Assembly (NCBI GenBank): GCA_024680445.1
Contig: JAILCJ010000069.1
Location: forward strand, 1 to 8,076
DNA length: 8,076 nucleotides
Source of the DNA: Campylobacter sp.
GTDB lineage: Bacteria; Campylobacterota; Campylobacteria; Campylobacterales; Campylobacteraceae
Direction: 5' to 3'
Every line of letters starts with the position of its first letter. Position 1 is the first letter of the stretch. A program made the position numbers and the translations under genes. Below are positions 1 through 6,770 of this stretch, piece by piece. The notes beneath the pieces are model-generated. The model saw nothing but the letters and a program-made list of their open reading frames with translations, searched no databases and was not told the origin of the DNA.

Positions 1-63
1 AGTTTACAAAGTTTTACCCGTGTAGGTTTTTTGTCACTTGCAACTTGCGTTTGCATGCACGCA
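1..63 (+). other. Out-of-frame signal-peptide-like coding remnant of the receptor gene
   Basis: In the frame starting at base 1 the DNA reads SLQSFTRVGFLSLATCVCMHA: a basic residue followed by a hydrophobic core and a small residue at the end, as expected for a Sec signal peptide. This frame remains open to the TAG at 124-126. The receptor body is read in the frame of base 2. A net shift of one base between about 26 and 70 would fuse the two. The initiating codon would lie left of base 1. What is seen is the hydrophobic out-of-frame peptide; that it belongs to the receptor is inference. Confidence 0.6.
36..49 (+). repeat. Short direct repeat ACTTGC, 7-bp period, at the frame break
   Basis: ACTTGC occurs at 36-41 and again at 43-48, separated by one A, so the units are ACTTGCA and ACTTGCG. 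Loss of one 7-bp unit turns the reading into RVGFLSLAFACTQTSDT, continuous with the receptor body and with an A-F-A motif before a likely cleavage point. The repeat is seen directly. Its role in breaking or switching the gene is inference, and a 6-bp repeat can occur by chance. Confidence 0.5.
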
Positions 64-2056
64 AACCAGCGATACGCCAAGAAATATAGACTTAAATCCC
101 ATAGTAGTTACAGCAACAGGTTTTAGCGAAACACTAAAAGACGAAACAAGAAATATTTATGTCATAACAAAAGATGATATAGCAAATTTTGGTTACAGAA
201 CGCTTAGAGAAGCCATAGAAAAACTGCCAAGTGTAGATATGATAGACAATGGTGCTGGCGTAAATATAGACATGCGTGGACAAGGTATCAGAGGAGCTGG
301 AGTAAGCCCAACAATGTCTGTAAAAGTTATGCTAAATGGCGTGCCTATGAATATGCTTGACACAGCTCACGGCATAGTCCCTTTTGATATGATAGCCATA
401 GAAGATGTAGAGCAAATCGAAGCTATGCCGGGCGGTGGAGCCGTGCTTTATGGTTCAGGAACTAGAGGCGGGGTTATAAATATCATAACCAAAACAAAAC
501 CAAGAGATTTTTACGCAAATTTAAGTAGCAAATTTGGTTCATATTCTTACCGTGATTTTGCGGCAAATTTGGGCGGAAATGTAAATGATGACTTGTTTTT
601 AAAATTTTCTGGCAAAGGCTTTGGCACCAAGGGCTATCAAGACGATTTTAAAGACAGAGGTTATTATCTAAGCGGAGCAATAAACTATAAAATTAGCGAT
701 ACTCAAAACATTAGTTTAACTCCAAGTTTGTATAAAGCAAAGGTAAATTCTCCTGGCTCATTAACATTAAACCAAGTAAGGCAAAACCGCCGACAAAATA
801 GCAATCCAAACGGCAAAACAACACTTACAAAAAATACCAAATTTGATATAAGTTCAAATTATGAAGGCAAATTTGGTGATTTTTATACCCTAAATTTGAT
901 GCCATTTTATCAACGCATAAAAATAGAAAACGAATCAAACATTGACTATCCTTCAAACGGACTTTTTGGTGATAAAAAATACGGACTAAACTTAAAAAAC
1001 AAATTTGATTATACAAATGGCGAATTTATCCTTGGTTACGATTTTACAAGAAATAAAGGTGAAAGAGAATCTCATTATAAAGTTACGATGTCTCCGGTAA
1101 TGCAAATGAAACACGACACCGTCCTAGACTTGCAAAAAGATAGCCACGCCGTTTATTTTATGAATAAATACGACTTTACTAAGTTTTTTGACCTAAGTGC
1201 TGGATATAGATTTGAGCGTTCAAATTACGATGTAAGCAGAATTTCGGATATGAAAACCACCATGCGAGGCATGCCTGTTGCACGCATGACAAGCTACAAT
1301 CAAGCAAAAAGCGAAAGTCACCAAAACAATCACGCCTTTGAAATCACACCAAATTTCAGCTATTCTGACACAGGCAATGTTTATTTGAAATTTGAAAGAG
1401 GCTATATCTCACCATCGCCGTCACAACTAACAAACAAAGACGCAACGACTAGTGCATATAGTTTCAACAATCTTAAATCTGAAAAATTTAACACCTATGA
1501 AATAGGCTTAAAAGATGAAATAGCAAAGAATCCTTTCAATTTCACCCTATTTTACACAGATACAAAAGATGAAATCGCATATCAATCTTTCGGCGGACAT
1601 GGGGATGGTTGGGCATACTATAACTTAGCTAAAACCAAAAGATACGGCTTTGAAGCATACGCAAAACAATTTTTATTTGACAGCTTGATGCTAAGCGAAT
1701 CTTACTCATATGTAAATGCGAAAATCAAACAAGGTGCAAACAGCGGTAAAGAGGTGCCATTTGTATCAAAACACAAAGTCGTAATCGGTGCTGATTATGA
1801 AATTTTAAAAGACTTTCATGTCTTTAGTGACTTTAAATATTATTCAAGTCAAAAAGATACATACTATGAAAAAATCGAATCAAGAACCATCGTTGATATG
1901 GGACTTTCTTACACATTTGCAAGCGGATTTAGCATAAATGGCGGTGTTAAGAATCTCTTTAACAAAAAATACTACAACTACCAAAGTAAAATCGGCGACG
2001 ACTACTCACCAGCCAACGAAAGAAACTACTATATAGAATTCAAATACGAATACTAA
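38..2056 (+). CDS. TonB-dependent outer-membrane receptor; 5' end out of frame or incomplete
   Basis: Outer-membrane active transporter that takes up a metal chelate or similar ligand using TonB-ExbB-ExbD energy. Numbering residues from the TTG at 38, a TonB-box-like IVVTATG lies at 22-28. The plug domain (about 30-155) contains VLNGVP-like VMLNGVP (97-103), VEQIEAMPGGGAVLYGSG (124-141) and GGVINIITK (144-152). The rest (about 160-672) alternates Tyr/Phe-rich strands, typical of a 22-strand barrel. Near the end are VKNLFNKKYY (637-646) and a final Tyr, the usual barrel-assembly signal. The length suits the family. The start is doubtful: TTG 38 has no convincing ribosome binding site, the frame is closed by TAG at 23-25, and the predicted N-terminus lacks a signal peptide, although one is encoded in another frame just upstream. 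The gene is therefore frameshifted, switched off, or affected by a sequence error. The substrate is unknown: siderophore, haem or copper are possible. It converges on the cme operon, so it is not co-transcribed with it. Confidence 0.9.
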   Translation: MQLAFACTQTSDTPRNIDLNPIVVTATGFSETLKDETRNIYVITKDDIANFGYRTLREAIEKLPSVDMIDNGAGVNIDMRGQGIRGAGVSPTMSVKVMLNGVPMNMLDTAHGIVPFDMIAIEDVEQIEAMPGGGAVLYGSGTRGGVINIITKTKPRDFYANLSSKFGSYSYRDFAANLGGNVNDDLFLKFSGKGFGTKGYQDDFKDRGYYLSGAINYKISDTQNISLTPSLYKAKVNSPGSLTLNQVRQNRRQNSNPNGKTTLTKNTKFDISSNYEGKFGDFYTLNLMPFYQRIKIENESNIDYPSNGLFGDKKYGLNLKNKFDYTNGEFILGYDFTRNKGERESHYKVTMSPVMQMKHDTVLDLQKDSHAVYFMNKYDFTKFFDLSAGYRFERSNYDVSRISDMKTTMRGMPVARMTSYNQAKSESHQNNHAFEITPNFSYSDTGNVYLKFERGYISPSPSQLTNKDATTSAYSFNNLKSEKFNTYEIGLKDEIAKNPFNFTLFYTDTKDEIAYQSFGGHGDGWAYYNLAKTKRYGFEAYAKQFLFDSLMLSESYSYVNAKIKQGANSGKEVPFVSKHKVVIGADYEILKDFHVFSDFKYYSSQKDTYYEKIESRTIVDMGLSYTFASGFSINGGVKNLFNKKYYNYQSKIGDDYSPANERNYYIEFKYEY

Positions 2057-2063
2057 AAATACT

Positions 2064-2093
2064 AAAAGCCAAAATTTAATATTTTTGGCTTTT
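2064..2093 (+). terminator. Rho-independent-like terminator after the receptor gene
   Basis: A perfect 11-bp inverted repeat, AAAAGCCAAAA (2064-2074) and TTTTGGCTTTT (2083-2093), encloses an 8-nt loop and starts 7 bases after the receptor stop codon. The GCC/GGC core is flanked by an A run upstream and a T run downstream, so it could also act on transcripts arriving from the cme side. Confidence 0.8.
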
Positions 2094-2137
2094 TGAAATA
2101 TTTTTCTATATTATTTTATAAAAATTCACTATTTTAC

Positions 2138-2150
2138 GATAAATGTTATC
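2138..2150. repeat. Small inverted repeat GATAA-N3-TTATC
   Basis: GATAA (2138-2142) and TTATC (2146-2150) flank ATG, giving a perfect 5-3-5 inverted repeat. It faintly resembles part of a Fur box, but it lies between the 3' ends of two converging genes with no obvious start site to control. It may be chance in AT-rich spacer DNA. Confidence 0.3.
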
Positions 2151-2158
2151 AATAAATT

Positions 2159-2172
2159 TGTAAAAATTTACA
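2159..2172. repeat. Small inverted repeat TGTAAA-N2-TTTACA
   Basis: TGTAAA (2159-2164) and TTTACA (2167-2172) form a perfect 6-2-6 inverted repeat in the convergent spacer. The outer bases match the ends of the CmeR-like operator at the other end of the operon, but the inner bases and spacing differ. The function is unknown. Confidence 0.35.
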
Positions 2173-2206
2173 TAAAAATTTATTAAAAATACAACTTTAT
2201 TTCAAA

Positions 2207-2235
2207 AAATTTAGCTCAAAATTTGAGCTAAATTT
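2207..2235 (-). terminator. Terminator hairpin of the cme operon
   Basis: AAATTTAGCTCAAA (2207-2220) and TTTGAGCTAAATTT (2222-2235) are perfect inverted repeats. Realistically this is an 11-bp stem with a loop of about 7 nt. On the minus strand the hairpin begins 13 bases after the cmeC stop codon and runs into a T-rich tail at about 2204-2209. The stem is AT-rich with one GAGC/GCTC core, so strength is uncertain, but position and tail fit an operon terminator. Confidence 0.75.
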
Positions 2236-2248
2236 GAAAAAAGGAATT

Positions 2249-3622
2249 TTATTTTGTATTTTTAAAACCGCCACCAAAGGCTTTGTAAATTTCAAGCACG
2301 CTATTATTTAAATTTAGCTCCGCATTTATTTTGTTAAGGCGAGTGCTAAGTAAGACGCGTTGGGCGTCAAGCAAGGTTAGGTGATCGACATAACCGGCGT
2401 CGTATTGGGCGTTGGCAAGACGATAAATTTCATTTTGTGTGCTTAAAAGTTTGTCGCTTTGTTCTGTGATTTGTATGGCATTTTGTCTTGAAGCAAGAGC
2501 GGTTTTTACTTCGCCAAGAGCAGTTTTTACCGCTTTTTCATAATTAAGTGCATCGGCACTTTGAGCAAGTTTTGCTAACTCGACATTATTTGACCTTCTG
2601 CCATAATCAAACAAATTTTGCGCCAAACTAGCCCCTAGCGACCAAGTGTTGGCATTGTTTATAAAAAGTCTATTGAGTTCATCGGAGCTAAATCCAAAAA
2701 TTCCAGTCAAAGAAAGCGTTGGAAAATACGCTGCTCTTGCCACGCCAACAAGGGCATTTGAGCTTTTTAAGACTTCAAATTTGGCTGCAACATCTGGACG
2801 ACGAAGTAAGATGTCTGAACTGATGTTTGCATTAATTTGCGGGGCGTTAGGCAAAACGCTGGCGGTATCGACTAGTTTATATAAAATTTCATCATTGCTT
2901 TTGCCTGTGAGTATGGATAGGGCGTTGCTGGCTAAGACGATAGAATTTTGGATAGTTTGTAAATTTATTTGAGCGTTTTGGACTTCGGCAACGCTTTGCA
3001 TATAGACCATATTTGTTACGCTACCGGCGTCAAGTTGACGTTTGCGATAGTTCATAGTTTCTGTATAGCTTTGCAAACTATCGATATAAACCGCTTCTTG
3101 CATTTTTAGGGCTACAAGAGAAAAATAACTTTTTGCAACCGCTGAAATTATGCTAAGCCTTGCACTTTCATAATCAAATTTAGAGGCGTTAAGCAAGGCG
3201 TCTTTTGAGGCAATGGTATTGCGAACTCTGCCCCATAAATCGATCTCATAGTTTAGCACCGCACTTAAAGAAAAGTTGTTAAATCGCACTTGTGCTGGGC
3301 TGGTGTGAGTTTCTCCGCTTGATTGAGTTTTGGCAGCTTCTGCGTTTAATCCGAGATTTGGCACTAAGTCGGCTTTTGAATTTGCCAAATTTAGCCTAGC
3401 TTGTTCGAGATTGTAATATGCAAGTTTTAAATCAAGATTCTTTTTCAAGGCTTCATCTATAAGCAAATTTAGCTTATCGTCTTTAAATTCTTGCCACCAT
3501 TTATCGCTTATTTGCGTGCTTTCAAAACTTGCATTAAAAGTTGCATTTACCTCTGGCATGCTCGGTCTAAACGAACATCCAGCAACAAAAAATGCCAAAA
3601 TAAAAAGTAAAATTTTACGCAT
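2249..3622 (-). CDS. cmeC: CmeC-type outer-membrane efflux channel lipoprotein (OprM/NodT family)
   Basis: Outer-membrane channel of the tripartite pump: a trimeric barrel-plus-periplasmic-tunnel protein through which drugs and bile salts leave the cell. The N-terminus MRKILLFILAFFVAGC is a lipoprotein signal peptide with lipobox V-A-G-C, so Cys16 would be lipidated. Family marks follow: KWWQEFKD (41-48), the ALKKNLDLKLA helix, YEIDLWGRVR in the first OEP repeat, LLRRPDV and AARAAYFPTLSLTG-like VARAAYFPTLSLTG in the second, and DYGRR. The two OEP repeats cover about 45-245 and 270-450. At 457 residues it is somewhat shorter than C. jejuni CmeC (about 490 from memory) but within the OprM range. 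The ATG overlaps the last 8 bases of cmeB and is preceded by GGAGA (3631-3635) 8 bases upstream. It is the last gene of the operon. The family is certain; the exact symbol rests on operon order and host group. Confidence 0.93.
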   Translation of the reverse strand: MRKILLFILAFFVAGCSFRPSMPEVNATFNASFESTQISDKWWQEFKDDKLNLLIDEALKKNLDLKLAYYNLEQARLNLANSKADLVPNLGLNAEAAKTQSSGETHTSPAQVRFNNFSLSAVLNYEIDLWGRVRNTIASKDALLNASKFDYESARLSIISAVAKSYFSLVALKMQEAVYIDSLQSYTETMNYRKRQLDAGSVTNMVYMQSVAEVQNAQINLQTIQNSIVLASNALSILTGKSNDEILYKLVDTASVLPNAPQINANISSDILLRRPDVAAKFEVLKSSNALVGVARAAYFPTLSLTGIFGFSSDELNRLFINNANTWSLGASLAQNLFDYGRRSNNVELAKLAQSADALNYEKAVKTALGEVKTALASRQNAIQITEQSDKLLSTQNEIYRLANAQYDAGYVDHLTLLDAQRVLLSTRLNKINAELNLNNSVLEIYKAFGGGFKNTK

Positions 3623-6600
3623 TTGTTACTTCTCCATCACGTGTTATATTTTTGCCTTTATTCCAAAATTTTTCATTTAAATTTTCAAGCAAATAGTAAA
3701 ACAAAGGCACGAAAAATATCGCTATAGTTGTCGCTGCTATCATGCCACCAACAAGTCCAGTACCAAGAGAGTGGCGAGATGCTGCACCAGCTCCGGTTGA
3801 AATAACCATAGGGAAAACGCCAAGAGTAAATGCTATAGAAGTCATAACGATAGGGCGGAAACGAAGTTTAGAAGCACTAACGGCGGCTTCAAAGATACTC
3901 TTACCTTTTTCTCTTTCTTGCATGGCAAATTCCACGATCAAAATAGCATTTTTAGCTGAAAGTCCGATGAGTAGCAAAAGTCCGACTTGAAAATAAATAT
4001 CGTTTGTTAGCCCTCTTGCCCAAGTTGCCAAAAGCGAACCAAAGACCGCAAAAGGCACGGCTGTGATAACGGCTAAAGGTATGAGCCACCTTTCGTATTG
4101 AGCGGCTAAGATAAGAAAAACAAAAACCATACCAAAGATAAAGGCTTGTTTGCCAGCACCGGTGGACTGAACTTCTTGATAAGCCGTGCCAGACCAAGAA
4201 ATAGCGTATTCTTGTTCGCCAAGAACTTCTTTTGTGACTTCTTGTATCGCTTTTATCGCATCACCAGAGGTATAGCCTGTGGCTGGATCGCCCATGACCT
4301 TAGCGGCTGGAAAGAGGTTAAATCTATCGACAAGGTCAGGTCCCATGCTTCGTTTTAGCGTAGAAAAAGAAGCCAAAGATATCATTTCGCCTTTTGCATT
4401 TTTGACAAAAATATCTCGTAAATCGCCCGGTGAGTCTCTAAATTTTTCTTTTGCACTCATATAAACACGATAAGTTTTACCAAACATGTTAAAGTCGTTT
4501 ATATAATGTGAACCAAGGGTTGCGGACATGGCACTAAAAATATCGGCTTTATTAACACCAAGAAGCATGGCTTTTTGGTAATCGACTTCAAATTTGTATT
4601 CGGGATAATTCGTTTCAAGCGTTGTTCTAACGCCTCTTAATTCTGGACGTTGATTTGCGGCGGCAACGACTTTTAGGACATCTTGTTCTATTTCGTTGTA
4701 GCTTTTACCGCTTTTGTTTTGCACATACATATCAAAACCGCCCGTTAAGCTAAGTCCATTTATAGGTGGCACATTTAACACGAAGGTAAGGGCTTCTTTT
4801 GAGCCCATCAAAGCGGCATTAAATTTGCCAACCATTGCGTCTATTTGGCTTTGCGGAGTCGTTCTTTCATCCCATGGTTTGGTTTTTATAAAAAATGCCA
4901 TCGCATTATCTCTTTGAGCACTAGCTATCAGATCGTATCCAGAAAAGCCCATAACAGAATACACATTTTCATCACTCAAAAAAGTTTTTGCGATTTTGTG
5001 ATTTTCTTCTATGGTTCTTGATGATGACGAGGCGGGCGGCAAAGATGAGATCGCCATTATAAAGCCTTTGTCTTCGCTTGGTACAAGAGATGAAGGCAAA
5101 CGTTCAAAAAGTTGTGCCATGGCAAAAATTACTATGGCTACTGCTAAAAGCGAAGGCAAAACATGGCGTAAAATTTTTGCAACCCCAGCTCCAAAAACCT
5201 TAGTACTCCAGTCAAATATATCATTAAATCTTGTTACAAACCAAAAAGGCTCACTTTCGTTGTGTCGCAAAAATATCGCTGCAAGAGAAGGCGTAAGCGT
5301 AAGGGCGACGAAGCCAGAGAGCCAAACCGCAACGACCAAAGTTAGGGCAAATTGTTTTTGTATAACGCCGACAAAACCCTCCATAAAAGAAACCGGTATA
5401 AAAACAGCCGAAAGCACCAGCACGATAGAAATAATAGGCGTCGAAACCTCTTGCATGGCTTGTTCGGCGGCATGTTTTACGCTTATGTTTTTGTTGTGCC
5501 GCATGATTCTTTCGACATTTTCTATAACTATAATGGCGTCATCAACGACTATACCTATGGCAAGGATAAGGGCAAAAAGCGTGATGAGGTTGATAGAAAA
5601 ACCAAGTGCATTAAAGCCTATAAAAGTACCGATGATAGACACAGGCACGGCAAGCATAGGTATGATAGTCGCACGAAGGGATTTTAAGAAAAGATACATA
5701 ACTACCATAACAAGCAACAAGGCTTCTATAAAGGTTTTAACAACTTCTTTTATCGAAACTTCAACGAAGGTTGTTGTATCAAAGGCTATGGTGTGTTTAA
5801 ATCCAGCCGGATAAGTTGCTGAAAGTTCATCTAGTTTTTCGCCAACAAGTTGAGCGGTTTCTAGGGCGTTTGCGTCATTTTGCATCAAGACCATGAGTGG
5901 GACTTGACGTTGGTTATTTAAAAAGCCATTAAATGAATACGAGCGAGAGCCGATTTCGATATCTGCTACATCTTTTAATCTCAACATGCTACCATCGCCA
6001 TTGGCTTTAAGTATGATATCTTCAAATTCTTTTACGCTTTTATATCTGCCGTCTGAACGGATAGAATATACATAAGGATTTTTTGCGTCTTGTAAAGGTT
6101 GTTCGCCGATTTTACCTGCTGCGTATTGGCTATTTTGAGTAGAAACAGCGTTTATAACCTCTGGAACGCTAAGGTTAAATTTGGATAATAAATCCGGCTT
6201 CATCCAAATTCTCATCGCATAGTTTTGGTTACCAACAACTACGGTATCACCAACGCCTTTTACACGTTTTAATTCATCGGCGATATTTAGCAAAACATAG
6301 TTTGCCAACTCTTGTTTATCCATGCTAGGATCATCGCTTGAAAAGGCTATAACTTCGAGTATGGTACTACTACGCTCCCTAACGACAACGCCGGTTTGTT
6401 GAACGCTAGCTGGCAATCTCGAAATAGCAGCTTGAACGCGGTTATTTACATCTATCGTGGCTTGTTTTGCACTATAACCGACTTCAAAATACACGTCTAT
6501 ACCCATCATACCGCTTGAACTTGATGAGCTTTGCATATAAATCATGCCTTCAACGCCGTTTATTTCGTCTTCGAGTATGGTGGCAACCGTATTTGCTATG

Positions 6601-6770
6601 GTTTGAGCGTCGGCACCTATATAAGAAGCGCTAACATGCACTTGTGGTGGCGTTAGTTTAGGATATTCTTCGATAGGCAAACCACGCATAGACATGATAC
6701 CTGCGATTACAACTACGATAGCTATAACCGCTGCAAATATAGGGCGGTTTATGAAAAATTTGGAAAACAT
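3615..6770 (-). CDS. cmeB: CmeB-type RND multidrug efflux pump (HAE1 family)
   Basis: Inner-membrane proton/drug antiporter that works as a trimer, taking substrates from the periplasm or membrane and passing them to the outer-membrane channel. The 1051 residues are a full HAE1 pump (AcrB-like, C. jejuni CmeB about 1040). TM1 is about 10-29, the first periplasmic loop about 30-340, TM2-6 about 342-500, TM7 about 535-555, the second loop about 556-870, and TM8-12 about 872-1030. The proton relay is intact: Asp410-Asp411 in GIVVDDAIIVIENVER, Lys940 in GLSAKNAILIVEF, and Thr977 in FRPIVMTSIAFTLG. The N-terminus MFSKFFINRPIFAAVIAI is typical. Serine runs occur at 81-86 and 581-584. The ATG overlaps the cmeA stop by one base (TAATG), with AGGGAG (6777-6782) 6 bases upstream; the end overlaps cmeC by 8 bases. 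Translation is probably coupled along the operon. No frameshift or missing key residue was seen. Confidence 0.97.
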   Translation of the reverse strand: MFSKFFINRPIFAAVIAIVVVIAGIMSMRGLPIEEYPKLTPPQVHVSASYIGADAQTIANTVATILEDEINGVEGMIYMQSSSSSSGMMGIDVYFEVGYSAKQATIDVNNRVQAAISRLPASVQQTGVVVRERSSTILEVIAFSSDDPSMDKQELANYVLLNIADELKRVKGVGDTVVVGNQNYAMRIWMKPDLLSKFNLSVPEVINAVSTQNSQYAAGKIGEQPLQDAKNPYVYSIRSDGRYKSVKEFEDIILKANGDGSMLRLKDVADIEIGSRSYSFNGFLNNQRQVPLMVLMQNDANALETAQLVGEKLDELSATYPAGFKHTIAFDTTTFVEVSIKEVVKTFIEALLLVMVVMYLFLKSLRATIIPMLAVPVSIIGTFIGFNALGFSINLITLFALILAIGIVVDDAIIVIENVERIMRHNKNISVKHAAEQAMQEVSTPIISIVLVLSAVFIPVSFMEGFVGVIQKQFALTLVVAVWLSGFVALTLTPSLAAIFLRHNESEPFWFVTRFNDIFDWSTKVFGAGVAKILRHVLPSLLAVAIVIFAMAQLFERLPSSLVPSEDKGFIMAISSLPPASSSSRTIEENHKIAKTFLSDENVYSVMGFSGYDLIASAQRDNAMAFFIKTKPWDERTTPQSQIDAMVGKFNAALMGSKEALTFVLNVPPINGLSLTGGFDMYVQNKSGKSYNEIEQDVLKVVAAANQRPELRGVRTTLETNYPEYKFEVDYQKAMLLGVNKADIFSAMSATLGSHYINDFNMFGKTYRVYMSAKEKFRDSPGDLRDIFVKNAKGEMISLASFSTLKRSMGPDLVDRFNLFPAAKVMGDPATGYTSGDAIKAIQEVTKEVLGEQEYAISWSGTAYQEVQSTGAGKQAFIFGMVFVFLILAAQYERWLIPLAVITAVPFAVFGSLLATWARGLTNDIYFQVGLLLLIGLSAKNAILIVEFAMQEREKGKSIFEAAVSASKLRFRPIVMTSIAFTLGVFPMVISTGAGAASRHSLGTGLVGGMIAATTIAIFFVPLFYYLLENLNEKFWNKGKNITRDGEVTNA

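Noticed and set aside
2646..2972. 108-codon plus-strand frame inside cmeC
   Set aside because: Antisense shadow of a conserved channel gene; composition is not protein-like and no start signals are seen.
3952..4197. 81-codon minus-strand frame inside cmeB
   Set aside because: Same strand but different frame from cmeB, rich in Trp/Arg/Ser/His as shadow frames are; the real frame through here encodes conserved transmembrane segments.
5011..5814. 267-codon open frame on the plus strand inside cmeB
   Set aside because: It lies wholly antisense to a pump gene with intact motifs; its predicted protein is Ser/Thr/Ile/Lys-rich with no recognisable domain, and there is no ribosome binding site. It is a shadow of the coding strand.
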